DNA from: an uncultured Bacilli bacterium
GTDB taxonomy: Bacteria > Bacillota_I > Bacilli_A > RF39 > UBA660
Direction: 5' to 3'
Length of the DNA stretch: 38,123 nt
Assembly (NCBI GenBank): GCA_947627835.1
Contig: CANQXM010000002.1
Coordinates: 1 to 38,123 of the forward strand
Shown: piece by piece, positions 8,073 to 16,883 of the stretch
Layout of the letters: every line of letters begins with the position of its first letter
How positions within the stretch are numbered: the stretch's first letter is position 1
The notes under the pieces: model-generated
Databases searched by the model: none
What the model saw: only the letters and a program-made list of their open reading frames with translations
What the model was told of the DNA's origin: nothing
Made by a program: the position numbers and the translations under genes

Positions 8073-8183
8073 GCACAGTATTTTGCGTTTTATTGTGTGT
8101 TTTATGGTAGATATGCACAGTATTTTGCAAAAAACTGTGCGTTTTTATGTATTTTGACACAGTTTTTTCATAATTATTGTGCA
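8073..8183. promoter_or_regulatory. Array of three 27-bp palindromic operator sites with 42-bp period
   Basis: Sites start at 8073, 8115 and 8157, each 42 bases after the last. Each has the form rCACAGTwTTTT...AyTGTGyr. The middle site is the most symmetric (GCACAGT / ACTGTGC arms). The first and second also share the direct repeat ATGCACAGTATTTTGC. The 42-bp period is four B-DNA turns, so a regulator would bind all three on one face. The array sits between fic (minus) and a glycosyltransferase gene (plus); the site nearest fic overlaps its -35 region. The Fic winged helix is a plausible ligand, but this is inference. Confidence 0.75.
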
Positions 8184-8266
8184 TTATTGGTTTCTTTGAC
8201 TATCTTTTTTGACATATTCTAAATTCTATGATAGTGTAATAACTATTTAAAAAAGGGAAAAAGATT

Positions 8267-9331
8267 ATGGAAAAAATTTTAACGATTATTATTCCTGCAT
8301 ATAATACGGAAAAGTATATTCTTCGATGTTTAGAAAGTGTTAAACATCCTTTATTTCATGTTGTCATTATCGATGATGGTTCTACTGATAAAACCCCTTT
8401 TATTTTAGATGAATATTGTAAAACGCATCCAGATTTTCAAGTTCTTCATACTCCAAATAAGGGAGCTGCTGCTGCAAGAGTTCTTGGATTATCGTATGTA
8501 GATACCACTTATTTTAGTTTTGTGGATAGTGATGATGTTGTTAACACCAATAGTTATCTTCTCGCTTGCTTACAACTTATGGATTCCAATTACAAAGTAT
8601 TAAATGGGCGAATGTCTGTGTATTTACCTGGATGCCCCATTCGTTTTGATAGTCGAGTATGGGAGAAAGATGACATCAATTTTCAACAAGATAAGCTAGA
8701 GTTTAGTAATACAACTTGTTCTTTGCTAGATAAAATCTGGCACCGAGATTGTCTAAGATTATTTCGTGAGAAGAGCACACAAGTTGTTTATGAAGATATG
8801 GAATTTGTTTATTATGTATTAGCAAAAAAAGGAAAGATGATGCATACCAATTCACTCATTTATAATTATTGTATGAGAGGAATTGATAATCAAAGTACTT
8901 CAGCAATTCAGCTTGATATGCGCTTTGGTAATGGAATTCATGGTTTGTTTCAGGCTTATGAATCCATGAAAAAGAAATTTGTTCATGACCAGTTATTTTC
9001 TTCCTACCAAGCAGAGTTAGAAGCCATTTTAATTAAATTGGTTTACCAACGGATTTATAACATCTTTGTAAATAAAAGTATTGTTAATAAAAAAGAAATG
9101 ATAAAACTTGTTTTAGAAGAATTAACGCGCATTGCTCCAGAATGGACTTCGAATCTGTATCTTTCCGATCATTTTAAAAATAGTGAATATAACGATTATT
9201 TGTTTTATTTAGGTACACAAATTGCTTTCTTCTTCTATCACTTGGATATTCAAAAGATTATGCCAAATCAAGAAGATTTCTTAGAAAGTTATACTCAAAA
9301 AATTATTTTAAAACCTAATTCATTTTTGTAA
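8267..9331 (+). CDS. Glycosyltransferase family 2 protein
   Basis: This 354-residue protein has an N-terminal GT-A domain: the nucleotide-sugar strand LTIIIPAYN, DDGSTD (D36, D37) and the metal-binding DSDD (87-90). The C-terminal half (about 220-354) is helical and unassigned. It probably transfers a hexose-type residue from a UDP-sugar to a lipid or glycan acceptor on the cytoplasmic face. It is a lone plus-strand gene, divergent from fic and far from the capsule cluster, so its acceptor is unclear. GGGAAAAAG precedes ATG. A TTGACA at 8209-8214 could be its -35 box, but the matching -10 is poor. It shares a bidirectional terminator with the convergent MMPL gene. Confidence 0.85.
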   Translation: MEKILTIIIPAYNTEKYILRCLESVKHPLFHVVIIDDGSTDKTPFILDEYCKTHPDFQVLHTPNKGAAAARVLGLSYVDTTYFSFVDSDDVVNTNSYLLACLQLMDSNYKVLNGRMSVYLPGCPIRFDSRVWEKDDINFQQDKLEFSNTTCSLLDKIWHRDCLRLFREKSTQVVYEDMEFVYYVLAKKGKMMHTNSLIYNYCMRGIDNQSTSAIQLDMRFGNGIHGLFQAYESMKKKFVHDQLFSSYQAELEAILIKLVYQRIYNIFVNKSIVNKKEMIKLVLEELTRIAPEWTSNLYLSDHFKNSEYNDYLFYLGTQIAFFFYHLDIQKIMPNQEDFLESYTQKIILKPNSFL

Positions 9332-9354
9332 AATGATTTTATTCTAATCAATGG

Positions 9355-9383
9355 AAAAGCATCCAACATTGACGGATGCTTTT
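9355..9383. terminator. Bidirectional terminator between the glycosyltransferase and MMPL genes
   Basis: GCATCC and GGATGC form a GC-containing stem around a 9-base loop, flanked by AAAA on the left and TTTTT on the right, so a T-tract follows the stem on either strand. It serves the plus-strand gene ending at 9331 and the minus-strand gene ending at 9386. Confidence 0.9.
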
Positions 9384-9385
9384 TC

Positions 9386-12300
9386 TCATTTTGAAAGTTT
9401 TATCTTTTTAGGACGCGTAATGAAGCGATCTAATAAAGCTAAGATAGCGGGTAAGAAAACTAAAATTAGAATGGTAGAATAAATGGTTCCTTCAGAGATT
9501 GTTTTACATATTTTTGCAGCAATTGCCGATGCAAATATGGCAATGATTAATGTTACTAAGATTAAAATTAAGCTCGAAGTTAAAATGGTATGAATGGATT
9601 TATTATAGGAGTTAATGATTGCTTCTTTTATTTCCATAGTTTTTCTATGTTCTAGATAATAGGAAGTATACAAAATGGCATAGTCGATGGTTGCTCCCAT
9701 TAAGATACTTTGAACAATTAAAATGGAAATAAAGTAAACACTTTCTCCGGTTACAGATAAGATTCCCATTGTCAGATAAACGGCACATTGAATAATTAGA
9801 ACCAATATGGTTGGAAGAATGATGGATTTAAATGTGAATGCTACAACAAGGAAGATAGCAATCATCGTGATGATAGTCATTTCATTTAATTCTTTATCAA
9901 ATGTTTGACTGATTTCATAAGCCATTGGAGAATCACCGATTATATAGATCTCCTTATTTTCTTGACGCAATAAGTCTTTCATGTTTTGAATTGCTTGAAA
10001 GGTTTCTTCTCCTTCTTTTGGGAATTCGGTATTTAAAATAATTCTGGAATATTCTTTTCCTATCAGTAAGTTTTTAGCATCCCTAATTTGCGCTTTGGCA
10101 TCTATGATATCCGTTTTTAACTCGTCTTCTAGAAAATCATGGTACTTGGGACTTTCTAAAATTACATCGTGAACGTAGTTTATAAATTCTTCCAGTGTCA
10201 TTTGCCAAGTTTGATTATAGGTTTTATCACTTCCATAGTAAGTATAGAGAACATCGATTGTATTTTTTTCTACTTCATTACTTAGTTTACTTAAGATGGC
10301 AAAGATTTCATCGGCGTTATATTGGGTGTTTTGCATACAATTTTCCATAATTTGATGGATGGTATTTAACTTGGTTATTTTTTGATTATCAAAGTTTTTA
10401 CTATATGTTTCATTGGTAACCACGTCTTTTAAAATGAAGTTAATAAATTCTTTGAATGAAATTTGCATGTTTTTTCCGTTCTGGTTCCATGTGTATAACC
10501 CAAGTAATAAACGTAAGTCATTTGGATTTATGTCTAATAAGTTTGCAAGTTCTTCTGCATTCCATTTTTTATTCTTCTTTGTAAAGTCCATGACCTGATT
10601 TACAATCTTTAATTCCTTTAAGGTATTCTCTTGCATATTTGTTTTTATCACTGGATCGTTCATGTTATTTAGTAGAAACTCCGTAAATTCTACTGGTGTT
10701 AATGCGGTTTGATTTTGGTTGCTTACATAAAGTGCATAAATACTTTTGACTTTGGTTTCATCCATTTCCAGTTGTGTCGATAACTCTTTATAGGAATACT
10801 TGGTTTTTGATATACTTAAGTTTATGATTTTGGCAGCAAGTGTAATTTGCTGTTGTTCTTCAGCAGTCATGTTTTTCTTGATGTCTTCGTTTGTTAAAGC
10901 AAACTGAATCCATTCTTTTACAGACATATTCCAGTCTTCTGTATTTCCACTCAACCATTTACTTAAATTATAAATTTGATTTAGAAGGGTACTATCTATG
11001 TTTAGAATTTTTGCCATTTCTTCTTTTGAATACTTCGTTGGATCTTGTAACATTTCTTTTGGTAAAGCATTTAGTTTACTACTATCTAACTCTTTTAAGT
11101 ATGGTGTTTTTTCTTTGATAAGTTTGATATTTATTGAAAGTTCTGCAAGAGAATAGGTGTCTTTGTTTTCTTCATCAATATACTTTCCTAGGAAAACTTG
11201 ATTTACTTGTTGTTCTTCTATGTTTAATAAACTTGCTAATTCTTTGGCATTTCTTGCTTTATTTATTTGTGTTTCGTCACTAAAAGTGGATAAGTATTGG
11301 ATGGATTCTTTGGTTTTATCATCCAAAAGACTTGCGTACTCTTCTTTTGGTAAGATATTTTTGATGACGAAGTTTGCAAACTCATTTAACGTCATGGTTT
11401 CTTTGATGTCCCCTTTTAATAAATAATACTCATAAATTTCTTCGACTAGGGATTCATCCAGTGAAAATGTTTTTGCCATTTCGGTTCTTAGCATTTTCTT
11501 TTCAATGATTTCTTTGTTTGTAAAAATGCTTAACTTATTTAAATTTTCTTTAGCTCCCGTAGAGATTTTCGATGCATATTCTTTATTTGGAATGACTTCT
11601 TGATTTATAAACGTCAGAAATTCATTTAAGGATACTTCTTGATTTTTTTGGGTAGATAAGTAATAAATTAGTAGATTATCGATTTGATTTTGATCAATTT
11701 GTAAGATTTCTGCTAATTCTTCTTTTGTTCTTTTTTGATTCATTGCAGTCGGTGTGATAAAGTTTTTTAAACGGGTGATATCTTTTTTGGTGGTTTCATC
11801 AATTTTTTTATTTATTTCTGGATTTTGATACGCTTCTTGTTCAATAAAATCAACAAATTCAGCAAAAGTAAGGGCATTTTTATCTTGATCATTAAAGTAA
11901 TCATAATAGATAATTTTTAAAAGGTAGTCTTCGATTTGGCTGTTGCTATTATATTCTTTTAAACGTTCTTTTAATTTGTCATAGGTCAGTTTTTGATTGA
12001 TGGTATTGCTGTAACCTAGCACTTCTTTTACTTTTGGAATATTTTCTAAGTCATTTAATTTGGTAGCAACTTGCTCTTCTTCGTTATTTTTGTAAATTAT
12101 AGCAATTTGATTATTTTCTGTAAATACTTTTGATATTTCATCGCTTTCATTTTCTGTATAAAGAATTCCTAAATCTCCTTTTAATAAAAAGCTACCTAGA
12201 AAAATGATTATGAGTAAAGGAAGGGCTATCCATCGGAAATGATAACTGATTTTTCCTATTTTTTCTAAATGGAAATGAGGTGTTTTTTTCTTAGTTTTTT

Positions 12301-13231
12301 CAATCCATTTATCGAATATTAAGATTAAAGCAGGAAGAACAAAGAAGATGCAAAGTAAACTAAATAAAACCCCTTTGGCTAGAATAAATCCTAAGTCTTT
12401 GCCAATTTTAAAACTCATAAATACTAAGGAAAGAAGTCCAACGATTGTCGTAACGGAACTACTTGAAATGGACTGAAAAGAGGTTGCTAGCGCATTTTTC
12501 ATAGCTTTTTTCTGATCTTTTTCTTTTTGTTTTTCTTGGTCGTATCGATTCATTAACATAATGGAATAATCCATAGATAAGGCCATTTGCAAAATAGCAG
12601 AAATGGAATCGGTAATATGAGAGACATTTGGAAAAAGAATATTGGTTCCTTTATTTAATACTACAGCCATTAAAATAGTAGTTAAAAAAAGGAATGGTTC
12701 TGTATAGGATTCACACATTACTAATAAAATTATTAAAGCACAAATTACTGCTAATGCTACAATCCAAATTGGTAAGACATTTTTATTGGCATCAGAAATA
12801 TCTCCACTTGTAGCTAAGGTATATTCTTGATATTTTTCAGTAATTTCTTCTAGAATGTCTTTGGCAAGTTGGGAATCTGCTTTTTCTTCAATTGAAATGA
12901 CATATAGCGTAGCATTTTCTTTATTGTATGTACTTGATGAGTCGTATTGTACTTCTTTTACTCCAGCGATGTTTTCAAGTTCCTGAGAAATTTTACTTTT
13001 TTCTTCTTCTTGTAAGTTTGTAAACATAATGTTTAAGGTACTATTTTCTGGAAATTCACTTTCCATGATATCCATTCCAACTCTCGTTTCTGAAGTAGTT
13101 GGTAAGTATTTTGAGATATCATGATTAATTTTGACATGACTGGATAATCCGGCGGAAATTATGGTAAGTATTAGGAATACTGCCAAAATAAAATATCTTT
13201 GATCTACAATAAAGTTTGTTAATTTTTTCAT
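9386..13231 (-). CDS. MMPL/RND-family membrane transporter with a very large repeat-bearing insert
   Basis: At 1281 residues this is much longer than typical MMPL proteins (about 700-1000). It has the RND layout: TM1 at 12-30, an extracytoplasmic domain, five TMs at about 155-305 with the conserved SMDYSIMLMNRY at 219-230, a further TM near 335-350, then a second external region to about 1115. The last TM bundle (1120-1265) repeats the GATIDYAILY motif (1179-1188). Such proteins export lipids, drugs or peptides using the proton gradient. Residues 411-1057 form an insert of eight tandem repeats, listed separately. AAGGAG precedes ATG. The divergent TetR gene and the palindrome between them suggest inducible control. 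The cargo is unknown. Confidence 0.88.
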   Translation of the reverse strand: MKKLTNFIVDQRYFILAVFLILTIISAGLSSHVKINHDISKYLPTTSETRVGMDIMESEFPENSTLNIMFTNLQEEEKSKISQELENIAGVKEVQYDSSSTYNKENATLYVISIEEKADSQLAKDILEEITEKYQEYTLATSGDISDANKNVLPIWIVALAVICALIILLVMCESYTEPFLFLTTILMAVVLNKGTNILFPNVSHITDSISAILQMALSMDYSIMLMNRYDQEKQKEKDQKKAMKNALATSFQSISSSSVTTIVGLLSLVFMSFKIGKDLGFILAKGVLFSLLCIFFVLPALILIFDKWIEKTKKKTPHFHLEKIGKISYHFRWIALPLLIIIFLGSFLLKGDLGILYTENESDEISKVFTENNQIAIIYKNNEEEQVATKLNDLENIPKVKEVLGYSNTINQKLTYDKLKERLKEYNSNSQIEDYLLKIIYYDYFNDQDKNALTFAEFVDFIEQEAYQNPEINKKIDETTKKDITRLKNFITPTAMNQKRTKEELAEILQIDQNQIDNLLIYYLSTQKNQEVSLNEFLTFINQEVIPNKEYASKISTGAKENLNKLSIFTNKEIIEKKMLRTEMAKTFSLDESLVEEIYEYYLLKGDIKETMTLNEFANFVIKNILPKEEYASLLDDKTKESIQYLSTFSDETQINKARNAKELASLLNIEEQQVNQVFLGKYIDEENKDTYSLAELSINIKLIKEKTPYLKELDSSKLNALPKEMLQDPTKYSKEEMAKILNIDSTLLNQIYNLSKWLSGNTEDWNMSVKEWIQFALTNEDIKKNMTAEEQQQITLAAKIINLSISKTKYSYKELSTQLEMDETKVKSIYALYVSNQNQTALTPVEFTEFLLNNMNDPVIKTNMQENTLKELKIVNQVMDFTKKNKKWNAEELANLLDINPNDLRLLLGLYTWNQNGKNMQISFKEFINFILKDVVTNETYSKNFDNQKITKLNTIHQIMENCMQNTQYNADEIFAILSKLSNEVEKNTIDVLYTYYGSDKTYNQTWQMTLEEFINYVHDVILESPKYHDFLEDELKTDIIDAKAQIRDAKNLLIGKEYSRIILNTEFPKEGEETFQAIQNMKDLLRQENKEIYIIGDSPMAYEISQTFDKELNEMTIITMIAIFLVVAFTFKSIILPTILVLIIQCAVYLTMGILSVTGESVYFISILIVQSILMGATIDYAILYTSYYLEHRKTMEIKEAIINSYNKSIHTILTSSLILILVTLIIAIFASAIAAKICKTISEGTIYSTILILVFLPAILALLDRFITRPKKIKLSK
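10061..12001 (-). repeat. Eight tandem ~80-residue protein repeats in the MMPL insert
   Basis: The encoded repeats are anchored on a helix ending in EF..FI-like residues at positions 459, 538, 618, 698, 774, 849, 929 and 1016, i.e. 75-87 residues apart. Each unit has a first half like (E)ELAxxLxID....IYxYY and a second half like MSLxEFxxFIxxxxxxNxxY. The fourth and fifth units have EL and EW in place of EF. At DNA level the copies have diverged, so this is an old duplication series. The repeats look all-helical and would lie outside the cytoplasmic membrane. Confidence 0.85.
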
Positions 13232-13309
13232 GAGAAACTCCTTCTTTCTTCAAAGGCACTAGTATAGTATATTCTGGTTCTTTTGATTTAGAAAGGATAA
13301 ATTTTGGTT

Positions 13310-13331
13310 ATGTGTCTAAATTTAGACACAT
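13310..13331. promoter_or_regulatory. Perfect 22-bp palindrome, probable TetR operator
   Basis: Half-site ATGTGTCTAAA is repeated in perfect inversion with no spacer. It lies between the divergent MMPL and TetR genes and overlaps the -35 box of the TetR promoter, the classic place for an autoregulating TetR repressor that also controls the divergent transporter. Confidence 0.85.
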
Positions 13332-13351
13332 TCTTAAAATATGTATATATT
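13323..13351 (+). promoter_or_regulatory. Promoter of the TetR gene
   Basis: TAGACA (13323-13328) and TATATT (13346-13351) are spaced by 17 bases, each one mismatch from consensus. The -35 box is buried in the right arm of the palindrome. The start codon follows 51 bases later. Confidence 0.6.
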
Positions 13352-13402
13352 ATTTTAAAATTTTATGATATAACTGAGATATCTCTGTGAAAGGAATCGA
13401 TT

Positions 13403-13954
13403 ATGAAAGTACAATGTCTAAATTCTTCTTCTATGAAAACACGCAACTTAATTAAAAAGGTGTTTGCTCAATTAATTCATGAAAAAAAGGAATTAAATCG
13501 CATTACTGTTACTGAACTTGTCAAAAGAGCTGATATTACACGCAGTACGTTTTATACTCATTATGATAATATTTATCAAGTAGCTTCTGAGTATCAAATG
13601 CAAACGATTGACCTGTTATGTAATCCCGATTTAAAACTTCATTCTAAGCAAGATATTCTTTCTTATTTTCATAATATTTATACTTGTTTAAAAGAAAATG
13701 AAGAAACTTATAAACTCCTTTTAACTGCAGATGATTCCTTATTATTTTTAGATAAACTTAAAAATATTGCTTCTGATAAAATTTATGATGCCTTAAAAAA
13801 TATTTGTGGAGATCCTTACTTAGATTTAACCATTTCTTTTTTGATGAATGGAATTACAGTGGAAATGATCCGCTATTTTCGAAATGAAAGTTCTTATTCT
13901 TTAGAAGACTTATTTGCAAATATTCAAAGTTGGTTTCAAAAATTGTTTTCTTAA
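13403..13954 (+). CDS. TetR/AcrR-family transcriptional regulator
   Basis: This 183-residue protein has an N-terminal TetR HTH (about residues 12-60; ITVTELVKRADITRSTFYTHYDN, a textbook recognition helix). An all-helical C-terminal ligand/dimer domain follows (about 75-180). It probably represses the divergent MMPL transporter gene and itself through the 22-bp palindrome, releasing DNA when it binds a substrate of the pump. The inducer is not predictable. AAAGGAAT precedes ATG. The transcript ends in a strong bidirectional terminator shared with copA. Confidence 0.9.
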   Translation: MKVQCLNSSSMKTRNLIKKVFAQLIHEKKELNRITVTELVKRADITRSTFYTHYDNIYQVASEYQMQTIDLLCNPDLKLHSKQDILSYFHNIYTCLKENEETYKLLLTADDSLLFLDKLKNIASDKIYDALKNICGDPYLDLTISFLMNGITVEMIRYFRNESSYSLEDLFANIQSWFQKLFS

Positions 13955-14029
13955 TTTAAGCAAGTTTTGAGCAAGTCTTTTTGATTATGATTGTGAATTA
14001 TCGTATTTCTATATCGATATTGTATCATA

Positions 14030-14091
14030 AAAAAACAAGTTTATTTTGAAGTCACTATAAAATTATTTACTTCATTTTAAACTTGTTTTTT
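14030..14091. terminator. Long bidirectional terminator between tetR and copA
   Basis: A perfect 14-bp outer stem (AAAAAACAAGTTTA / TAAACTTGTTTTTT) is followed inward by a partial second stem (TGAAGT / ACTTCA). The A-run and T-run give a T-tract on both strands. It terminates the plus-strand TetR gene and the minus-strand copper operon, whose last gene ends at 14093. Confidence 0.85.
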
Positions 14092-14092
14092 C

Positions 14093-16273
14093 TTATTTAA
14101 TTTTTCTTAATCGTAGGGCATTCCCAACAACACAGAGGCTTGATAACATCATAGCAGCACTGGCAATCATGGGACTAATTTCAATTCCAAATTTTTTCAA
14201 AAGACCCATAGCAACGGGAATCATGAGTGCATTATAGAAAAAAGCCCAGAATAAATTTTCTTTAATGTTTGTAAGTGTTCTTTTACCAATTTGTAAAAAG
14301 ATAGGAATTTTACCTAGATCATCATTGGTAATGATGACACTTGCTGAGTTACTTGCGATATCCGTACTACTTTTGAGACTTATGCCAATATCTGCAGTTA
14401 CTAAAGATGGCGCGTCATTAATTCCATCTCCTACCATCATGACTTTTTTTCCTTGTTTTTGTAATTCTTTTATATATGCCGTTTTATCACTTGGCAAGAC
14501 ATCGGACACTACTTTATCAATCTGTAGTTCTTTGGCAATTTGTTTAGCAGTCGTTTCATTATCTCCGGTAAGCATGATGACATCGTAGTTTGCTTTTTTT
14601 AAGGTTTCAATCGTTTGGATAGTTTCTTTTCTTACAATGTCTTTTACACCGATAAGGGCGATGATCTCATTTTCTTCCATTACATAAATGATGCTATTTT
14701 TTTCTTTGGTTAATTTTTCTTCTTCTTTTTGATAAGGATTCTTCTGATCTTTTAAAATACTTCGATTTCCTAATACGTATTTTTTATTATTTACTTTGGC
14801 TTTGATTCCTCTTCCTGGTAATTCTTTAAAATCTTCTACTTTGAGGTTTTCTCGTTTTTCATTTTGGAAGGCTTTTGCTAAGGGATGAGAAGTCTTTGAT
14901 TCGATATTACTAATGATGTTTAAAAGGGTCTCTTTGTCATAATTGGAATGGTTATAAAATGCAGCGATTTGGGGCGTTCCATATGTTAATGTTCCGGTTT
15001 TATCAAAGATGATGGTATCAATATGAGAAGCCATTTCCAACGTTTCACTGGATTTAATTAACAAATTACTTTTTGCAGATGCACCAATGGATGTTACAAC
15101 TGCAAGTGGCGTGGCAAGTCCAAGGGCACAAGGACAAGCTACTACGAGTACGGTAACCATAGTAATTAATGCTTCATTTAAACTCGCATTGAAAATGAGA
15201 TTCCCAATTAGTGTTAAAACCGCTAGAATGATGATAGAGGGAACAAAGTAAGCACTGATTTTATCAGCAATTCGTGAAATAGGCATTTTGGAATTACTTG
15301 CTTCTAATACGAGATGAACCATTTCAGAAATAGTCGATTTCGGTCCAATTTTTTCTGCTTTGTATTCAACAACGCCATCATAGTTCATACTTCCTGCAAC
15401 AATTTTATTCCCTACTTGCTTTTTAATGGGCGTAGATTCTCCGGTAATGAAGGATTCATCAAAATGAGCCGTTCCATCTGTGATGATTCCATCCACTGCG
15501 ACTTTCATTCCAGGTTTCACTATTAACAAATCCCCTATTTTGACTTCGTCGATGGTTGTTTCTTGTTCTTTTCCATTCTTTTTTAAAAGAGCACTTTCCG
15601 GTGTTACTTTTACTAATTCTTTGATGGCTTCTTTTGTTTTTTCTTTGCTATGTTGATCAATGGTTCTTCCTAATTTAACAAATAGAATCATCATACATAC
15701 AGATTCAAAATATAGATGCATTCCGGCGTCCATGCGTCCAAAGAATAGAAGAATTACATTTACAAAGCTATATAGGAAACTGGTTAGAACTCCTAAAGAA
15801 ACTAAAGTATCCATATTGGGAGATTTTAAAAATAAGTTTTTGATTCCCTTTATGAAAATATCTTTTCCATAAATAAAATAAGGAATCGTACATATTAATA
15901 AAGCAAGGGCATGATTTTTGGGATTTTCTTTCATACTCAAAGCAGGAATTTCTGGAAAATGAAACATATGAGCCATAGATAGATACATGATTAATATCAT
16001 GAAAAGGCCAAGTGCAATTAAAATCAAAATACTTCGATCTTTTTTATTTTTTTCCTCTTCTTTATAAATTCCTTTGTAAGTGTATCCAGAGTTTTTAATA
16101 TAACTTGCTAAGGTATCAATACTGATATCATCTTCATAGTGAATAAGTGCTGTTCCCATGACTAAATTTACAGAAACATCAATGATTCCTTTTTGTTTGC
16201 TTACGTATTTTTCAATGTGGTTGGAGCAAGCAGAACACGTCATTCCTTCAATTTTTAAGATAATCTTTTTCAT
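14093..16273 (-). CDS. copA: Copper-exporting P1B-type ATPase CopA
   Basis: This 726-residue protein has a single N-terminal heavy-metal domain with GMTCSAC (10-16). The P-type core has TGES (277-280, actuator), the transmembrane metal site CPC (380-382), DKTGTLT with phosphorylated D424, SHP (462-464, nucleotide domain) and GDGIND (615-620). Further metal-site residues YN (680-681) and M709/S711/S712 match the Cu+ subgroup. It pumps Cu+ out of the cytoplasm at the cost of ATP. It has one metal-binding domain, where many Gram-positive CopA proteins have two; the separate copZ next door may supply the second. It is the last gene of the csoR-copZ-copA operon, four bases after copZ. Confidence 0.95.
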   Translation of the reverse strand: MKKIILKIEGMTCSACSNHIEKYVSKQKGIIDVSVNLVMGTALIHYEDDISIDTLASYIKNSGYTYKGIYKEEEKNKKDRSILILIALGLFMILIMYLSMAHMFHFPEIPALSMKENPKNHALALLICTIPYFIYGKDIFIKGIKNLFLKSPNMDTLVSLGVLTSFLYSFVNVILLFFGRMDAGMHLYFESVCMMILFVKLGRTIDQHSKEKTKEAIKELVKVTPESALLKKNGKEQETTIDEVKIGDLLIVKPGMKVAVDGIITDGTAHFDESFITGESTPIKKQVGNKIVAGSMNYDGVVEYKAEKIGPKSTISEMVHLVLEASNSKMPISRIADKISAYFVPSIIILAVLTLIGNLIFNASLNEALITMVTVLVVACPCALGLATPLAVVTSIGASAKSNLLIKSSETLEMASHIDTIIFDKTGTLTYGTPQIAAFYNHSNYDKETLLNIISNIESKTSHPLAKAFQNEKRENLKVEDFKELPGRGIKAKVNNKKYVLGNRSILKDQKNPYQKEEEKLTKEKNSIIYVMEENEIIALIGVKDIVRKETIQTIETLKKANYDVIMLTGDNETTAKQIAKELQIDKVVSDVLPSDKTAYIKELQKQGKKVMMVGDGINDAPSLVTADIGISLKSSTDIASNSASVIITNDDLGKIPIFLQIGKRTLTNIKENLFWAFFYNALMIPVAMGLLKKFGIEISPMIASAAMMLSSLCVVGNALRLRKIK

Positions 16274-16277
16274 GAAA

Positions 16278-16487
16278 TTATCCTTCTATAACTTCAAAGC
16301 CAAGTTCATTTATTTTGTCTTTCATGATACGCATTGGCACTTCTTTGGTAAGAGTACACTTTACTTCTCCCGTTTTGTGATTGGCATCTACTTTTTTGAT
16401 ACCTTCTATATCACTTAAAGCATTTTTAATGCGATTTTCACATCCAGTACAAGACATTCCTTTTACTTTTACAATTACTTTTTCCAT
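16278..16487 (-). CDS. copZ: Copper chaperone CopZ (heavy-metal-associated domain)
   Basis: This 69-residue single HMA domain has the Cu+-binding GMSCTGC motif (residues 10-16) in the first loop and the usual beta-alpha-beta-beta-alpha-beta length. It delivers Cu+ to CopA. TAGGAGGAAA precedes the ATG. It lies between csoR (12 bases upstream) and copA (4 bases downstream) on one transcript. The deduced role rests on motif and operon context. Confidence 0.92.
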   Translation of the reverse strand: MEKVIVKVKGMSCTGCENRIKNALSDIEGIKKVDANHKTGEVKCTLTKEVPMRIMKDKINELGFEVIEG

Positions 16488-16499
16488 CTATTTTTCCTC

Positions 16500-16799
16500 C
16501 TATTTATGAAATCTTTTAAATAAACTGATGATTTCATCGAGTGATTCTAATTTGCCATTTTCTAAATCATCGGTAATACAACTATATAAATGTTCTTCTA
16601 AAATCATGTTGGATAAATTTTGAATGGCTTTTTCCACTGCAGCTAGTTCGATTAGTACATCGTTGCAATAAACATTTTCATTAATCATTTTTTGAATGCC
16701 ATGAATTTGACCTTCAATTCGATTTAGACGATGATTTAATAATTCTAGGTCTTTGGTTCCACGTTTATTTTTTCGATAATGACAACATTTCTCACTCAT
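16500..16799 (-). CDS. csoR: CsoR-family copper-sensing repressor
   Basis: From the ATG at 16799 this is a 99-residue all-helical DUF156/CsoR protein. The Cu+ ligands C45, H70 and C74 have the 25- and 4-residue spacing of CsoR proteins, and the ATG start gives the same numbering as B. subtilis CsoR. A GTG at 16808 would add three residues, but GGTG just before the ATG looks like the ribosome site. It represses the operon and releases DNA on binding Cu+, inducing copZ and copA. The extra N-terminal CCH at residues 5-7 is a possible additional metal site. Confidence 0.92.
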   Translation of the reverse strand: MSEKCCHYRKNKRGTKDLELLNHRLNRIEGQIHGIQKMINENVYCNDVLIELAAVEKAIQNLSNMILEEHLYSCITDDLENGKLESLDEIISLFKRFHK

Positions 16800-16843
16800 T
16801 TTTTTCACCAGTCTTATTATAATATAATTCTTAAAAATATAAA

Positions 16844-16857
16844 ATAAGGGGGTATAT
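16844..16857. promoter_or_regulatory. Candidate CsoR half-operator
   Basis: A run of five G:C pairs in AAGGGGGTATA stands out in an AT-rich leader about 50 bases upstream of csoR. CsoR operators usually contain such GC tracts flanked by TA-rich ends. Only one half is obvious here; the partner half is AT-rich. A TATAAT-like element lies between it and the start codon. Confidence 0.4.
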
Positions 16858-16883
16858 GGTGGATTTCCTTTTAAAACAAATAT

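Noticed and set aside
8073..8183. Possible short CRISPR array
   Set aside because: Only three units, with palindromic, diverged repeats, spacers of 15 bases between 27-base units, and no cas genes. The pattern fits operator sites.
7966..8184. Minus-strand frame of 72 codons overlapping the fic start and operator array
   Set aside because: It runs across the repeated palindromes and the fic ribosome site in another frame, has low-complexity repeat-derived sequence, and has no ribosome site of its own.
13374..13392. Short palindrome GAGATATCTC before the TetR start
   Set aside because: Ten bases in AT-rich DNA are not significant and it overlaps neither promoter element.
14265..14588. Plus-strand 107-codon frame inside copA
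   Set aside because: It is antisense to conserved CopA motifs, has no ribosome site and is a shadow of a strongly coding region. The same applies to other opposite-strand frames, e.g. 22377-22712 and 29575-30012.
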